Shown here piece after piece: positions 38,456-41,862 of a stretch of DNA of 41,862 nucleotides. A program made the translations under genes and the position numbers. How positions within the stretch are numbered: the stretch's first letter is position 1; the number at the start of each line of letters is the position of its first letter. The stretch is from Ignavibacteriota bacterium (GTDB taxonomy: Bacteria; Bacteroidota; Ignavibacteria; UBA10030), in NCBI GenBank assembly GCA_003142575.1, contig PLMS01000103.1:1-41862 (forward strand), written 5' to 3'. The notes beneath the pieces are model-generated. The model saw only the letters and a program-made list of their open reading frames with translations, had not been told where the DNA came from and did not search any database.

Positions 38456-38590
38456 CTATTCCATTTCTACGTTCACCAACCCTTGCTTACCCTCATAATT
38501 TTGCGCACTCGAATAACGCCAAGAACTCGATTCTTCAACATACTCGCGTCGAACAGGATTGGTATGTACATATTCTATAGACTCATCGCT
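38456..38590 (-). pseudogene. C-terminal remnant of a REP-associated tyrosine (Y1/IS200-like, RAYT) transposase
   Basis: 'ESIEYVHTNPVRREYVEESSSWRYSSAQNYEGKQGLVNVEME*' matches the RAYT C-terminus pattern 'YIHnNPVrrglVe.pedWrySSa.nY.g..gllev'; no catalytic HuH/Tyr part upstream. Confidence 0.8.
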
Positions 38591-38639
38591 TGTTTCTTCA
38601 AGAAACAACGAGGAATCTCTGCCTGAAATGAGAATGGAT

Positions 38640-39740
38640 TTACTGAGAGGTATATCTCTTGCGTCGGTTTCTGATGTAGTCGACGAAAATAAAATCGCCC
38701 AGGTTATCAAAAGATGTGTAGTACGCTCTCCCTCGATTGACCTTAGTAAGTTCCTCAACAAACTCAACCAATGACGGATCTTGTGCAATCATAAAAGTAC
38801 TAATCGTGATCATTTCACGCCTGCACTGTACAGCTTCGTCAAGAGTCTTATTCACTATGCGCGGATCAAGACCATAAGGATTTTTGTAGAGACGTCCGGC
38901 GTCATCGAAAATTGCAGATGGTTTTCCATCGGTTACCATAAAAATTTGTTTATTCACATTTCCCGATCGCCGCAACAAATTGCGGGCGAGTTGTAATGCG
39001 GCTCGTGTGTTCGTATGAAATGGCCCGACAGTCAAAAAGGGGAGTTCACTGATGCTTACAAGCCGGGCTTCATCGCCAAACGCTACAAGCGCAAGATAAT
39101 CCTTTGGAAATTTTGTTTGTATCAATTCTGCGAGCGCGAGTGTGACCTGTTTGGCAGGTGTAATCCTGTCTTCACCATACAGAACCATACTATGGCTGAT
39201 ATCGAGAAGCAAGACCGTGGCGCAACCGGTGATGTGCTCTGTCTCGTACACTTCGAGATCCTCCTCCTGCAATCGAAAATCGTCAATACCGTCACGGCGA
39301 AACGCATTCGTGAGTGTGTTGGTAAGATCGATATTTGTCGGCTGGTCGCCGAATGTCCAATGCTTCGTGTCATTTAAGCGGTCGACGCCCTGTCCCGTAT
39401 AGGGCGATTCGTGATTACCTCTTGGGGCTTTTTTGAGTGAAGAAAATATTTGCAGCAATGCATCTTGTCTTATCTTTCTGATCCCGCGAGGAGTAAGGTT
39501 CGGAACACCTTCTATTTCCTCGATGATTCCCATCTCCTTCAGCTTTTCGATGAGGTCTTGGAATGTGAGGCCTTGGCCAAAGATTCCATAACGCTCCGCC
39601 AATTCTCGCAACCACTCAAGCGCTTCCTGAACGTCGCCGTTTGTCTTGAGCATAAGAAAACTAAAAGCCCTCATGAGTTCCTGAAGACGTTGTTCGTCTG
39701 TTCTCGATCTTTCTGTCCATTGACTATAACGAAGCCGCAC
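38640..39740 (-). CDS. VWA (von Willebrand A / ChlD-like) domain protein, GTG start
   Basis: MIDAS 'VLLLDISHSM', 'NTRAAL', 'MVTDGKPS'; directly follows AAA+ partner. Confidence 0.88.
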   Translation of the reverse strand: MRLRYSQWTERSRTDEQRLQELMRAFSFLMLKTNGDVQEALEWLRELAERYGIFGQGLTFQDLIEKLKEMGIIEEIEGVPNLTPRGIRKIRQDALLQIFSSLKKAPRGNHESPYTGQGVDRLNDTKHWTFGDQPTNIDLTNTLTNAFRRDGIDDFRLQEEDLEVYETEHITGCATVLLLDISHSMVLYGEDRITPAKQVTLALAELIQTKFPKDYLALVAFGDEARLVSISELPFLTVGPFHTNTRAALQLARNLLRRSGNVNKQIFMVTDGKPSAIFDDAGRLYKNPYGLDPRIVNKTLDEAVQCRREMITISTFMIAQDPSLVEFVEELTKVNRGRAYYTSFDNLGDFIFVDYIRNRRKRYTSQ

Positions 39741-39742
39741 GG

Positions 39743-41254
39743 TTAAGGTTCCTCTTCAAAAGTCTCTTCTTGTCGTTGAAAGATACTGCCGATGAGATCC
39801 TTATAGACGGTTGTACTGTCAACATCATCCTTGGCAATTTTAGAATATTGATGCAGTGCATCAAGGACAAATTCCATCGCCGTCGCCAATTCGAACGAAC
39901 TATCTTTCACGTGAGGCAAATATTTCACGGTTACTTCACGTAATCCTTTGACTTTGCCAAGTTCATTGCGATAATTGTCAAACGGCATGTTGTCTGCAAT
40001 TTCAATTTTATTTCCTGAAGCAAACCAACTGAGGATCGGATTATAATCAGATTTTTCTTCTTCGAGTCCGCCGGTTTGTTTGTTGGATTTTTGTTTCCGT
40101 TGTAAAGGATTTGGAAAATATTTCTCGAAGATACAACGCACTGCTTTTCCGATTAATGCCTTCCCTATTTTGACAGAACCCTCTTGCTCGCCTTCAAAGA
40201 CAAGTTCAACTTTTCCTGTTATTGCAGGCAGTGTCGAAGGCAGGTCGCAAAAACGAGGAACAATAGTCGATTCACTTAAAAGGATCGCTCGCCGTTCAGC
40301 ATTGCTTATTAAATTCTCTATCGCAGAAATTGTTAGACGGGCACTGACACCTGACTTTTGATCTACAAACTCGCTCATCCGTGCTTCGAAGCCAATCTGT
40401 TCTATAATCTCATTGAAGTAGAGAGGCATCTTGATATCTCGGCCATTACGATGTATCCATGCCTCCTGTTTCGTAATCGCAACAGCGTCTTCAAGACTCT
40501 TAGGGTAGTGTGTGATGATCTGGGAATCAATCCGATCCTTTAATGGAGTAATAAGATTTCCACGATTTGTGTAGTCTTCAGGATTGGCTGTAAAGACGAT
40601 CAACAGGTCTAAAGGAATTCGAATATTGAAACCGCGAATCTGAATATCTTTCTCTTCCATAATATTGAATAGCCCGACCTGGATTCGAGGTTGGAGATCG
40701 GGAAGTTCGTTAATTGCAAAAATGCCGCGATTCGTGCGAGGAATAATTCCATAGTGAATCGCTTCTTCGTGCGCATAGTGAAGCCGCTGTGTTGCTGCTT
40801 TGATCGGGTCGATATCGCCGATCAAATCAGCGATTGTAACATCGGGTGTGGCAAGTTTTTCGGAAAAGCGAAGATCTCTTCCCAACCATTCGATTTCGAC
40901 GTTATCTCCATTCTGCTGTACAAGATCTCTGCAGTGTTTGCATACGGGTCGAAACGGATTATCATTGATTTCACATCCCTTGATAACAGGAATGAATTCA
41001 TCTAACAGCGATGGCAAGGCTCGTACCAATCGTGATTTTGCCTGACCCCGTAATCCCAATAAAAGAATGTCATGCTTTGCAAGGATGGCATTGACGATGG
41101 AGGGAATCACGGTCTTTTCATAACCAATAATTCCCGGGAACAACTCTTCCTTCTGCTGAAGTTTGTGGATGAGGTTGTTTCGTATTTCGTCCTTCACCGG
41201 AACCACCTTATATCCTGATGATTTCAGCTCTGCTATGGTTTTTGCGTATTTCAT
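39743..41254 (-). CDS. MoxR/ChlI-like AAA+ ATPase
   Basis: Walker A 'LGLRGQAKSRL', Walker B-like 'GIFAINELPDL', sensor 'VFTANPEDYTNRG', 'ITPLKDRIDSQI'. Confidence 0.88.
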   Translation of the reverse strand: MKYAKTIAELKSSGYKVVPVKDEIRNNLIHKLQQKEELFPGIIGYEKTVIPSIVNAILAKHDILLLGLRGQAKSRLVRALPSLLDEFIPVIKGCEINDNPFRPVCKHCRDLVQQNGDNVEIEWLGRDLRFSEKLATPDVTIADLIGDIDPIKAATQRLHYAHEEAIHYGIIPRTNRGIFAINELPDLQPRIQVGLFNIMEEKDIQIRGFNIRIPLDLLIVFTANPEDYTNRGNLITPLKDRIDSQIITHYPKSLEDAVAITKQEAWIHRNGRDIKMPLYFNEIIEQIGFEARMSEFVDQKSGVSARLTISAIENLISNAERRAILLSESTIVPRFCDLPSTLPAITGKVELVFEGEQEGSVKIGKALIGKAVRCIFEKYFPNPLQRKQKSNKQTGGLEEEKSDYNPILSWFASGNKIEIADNMPFDNYRNELGKVKGLREVTVKYLPHVKDSSFELATAMEFVLDALHQYSKIAKDDVDSTTVYKDLIGSIFQRQEETFEEEP

Positions 41255-41331
41255 AGTTTCCCTAATATAAAATCACCTCGTTTATTGCGATAATTGCACC
41301 TGCATAAAATTCCACGTACTTTGCTCATCAT

Positions 41332-41862
41332 ATGATTATACCAAATAAAACACTCGTAATCCGATTTAGTTCCATCGGAGATGTCGTTCTCGCTTCGCCG
41401 CTCATCCGAGTTCTACATAAGCGGTTCCCCTCTTCGCAAATTGATTTCATGGTTCGGAAGGAATATAGCGAACTCATTCGTTATAATCCAAATCTTAATC
41501 GTACCTTTGAATTTGATACACAAGAAGGATTTCAAGAATTACGACGACTCAAAGAGATAATACGACACGAGAAGTACGATCTGATTATCGATATTCACAA
41601 TAGTCTGCGAAGTCGATACATTCGTTCTTCCAACGGAGCAAAAAAAGTTGTCGTGATTAACAAGCGAATATTTGAACGGACGATGTTGGTGAGATTGAAG
41701 AAAAACTATTACAGGGATATTGTATCTGTCGCCGACCGATATATTGAACCGGTGGGAATCTATGGAATAGAAAACGATGCTCAAGGGTTGGAGATCTTTA
41801 TTCCCGATGAAACAATGTGTAAAGTTTCAGGACAAATGTCGTCTCTCAAGCTTCACCAATTT
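41332..41862 (+). CDS. Glycosyltransferase family 9 (heptosyltransferase-like), 3'-truncated by window edge
   Basis: Own translation: 'MIIPNKTLVIRFSSIGDVVLASPLIRVLHKRFPSSQIDFMVRKEYSELIRYNPNLNR...YDLIIDIHNSLRSRYI'; open to the window end (absent from the ORF track). Confidence 0.88.
   Translation, partial: MIIPNKTLVIRFSSIGDVVLASPLIRVLHKRFPSSQIDFMVRKEYSELIRYNPNLNRTFEFDTQEGFQELRRLKEIIRHEKYDLIIDIHNSLRSRYIRSSNGAKKVVVINKRIFERTMLVRLKKNYYRDIVSVADRYIEPVGIYGIENDAQGLEIFIPDETMCKVSGQMSSLKLHQF

Noticed and set aside
38591-38788. Upstream part of the 110-aa ORF 38456-38788 as an intact transposase
   Set aside because: Most of it overlaps the VWA gene out of frame and does not resemble the catalytic part of RAYT; only the last ~42 aa match.

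Overview
The window is a protein-dense bacterial chromosome segment. It probably comes from the FCB group, Ignavibacteria/Chlorobi-like, judging by several type IX secretion (T9SS) C-terminal sorting domains ('NYPNPFNPST...YD..GREV..L') together with clear Shine-Dalgarno use. From left to right it contains: a truncated tandem-repeat surface protein and a small T9SS cargo gene; the ffh-rpsP-khpA-rimM-trmD-rplS translation/SRP cluster with a coupled MqnA-like gene; uxaE-like, recN, cysS, amidohydrolase, an envelope cluster, penicillin acylase, sirtuin and pyk. A long minus-strand run follows: a divergent HisA-like protein, PfkB kinase, dapD, rfbD-like, serS, a heterodimeric ABC exporter pair and a DnaQ-like exonuclease. 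Next come a large T9SS protein, three paralogous propeller-like lipoproteins, a RAYT transposase remnant beside a REP-like hairpin doublet, an AAA+/VWA pair, and a truncated GT9 glycosyltransferase. No rRNA, tRNA or CRISPR array was recognised. The signals I rank highest are: (i) the HisA-family protein whose three catalytic positions all appear replaced, in a non-his operon; (ii) a near-ideal intrinsic-terminator hairpin inside the MqnA-like coding sequence; (iii) the RAYT remnant with REP doublet; (iv) recurrent GGTG/CACC-core intergenic hairpins between the paralogous lipoprotein genes; (v) the AAA+/VWA pair with a Cys-rich insertion and an Asn in Walker B. All family calls were made by eye from motifs; no database search was run.
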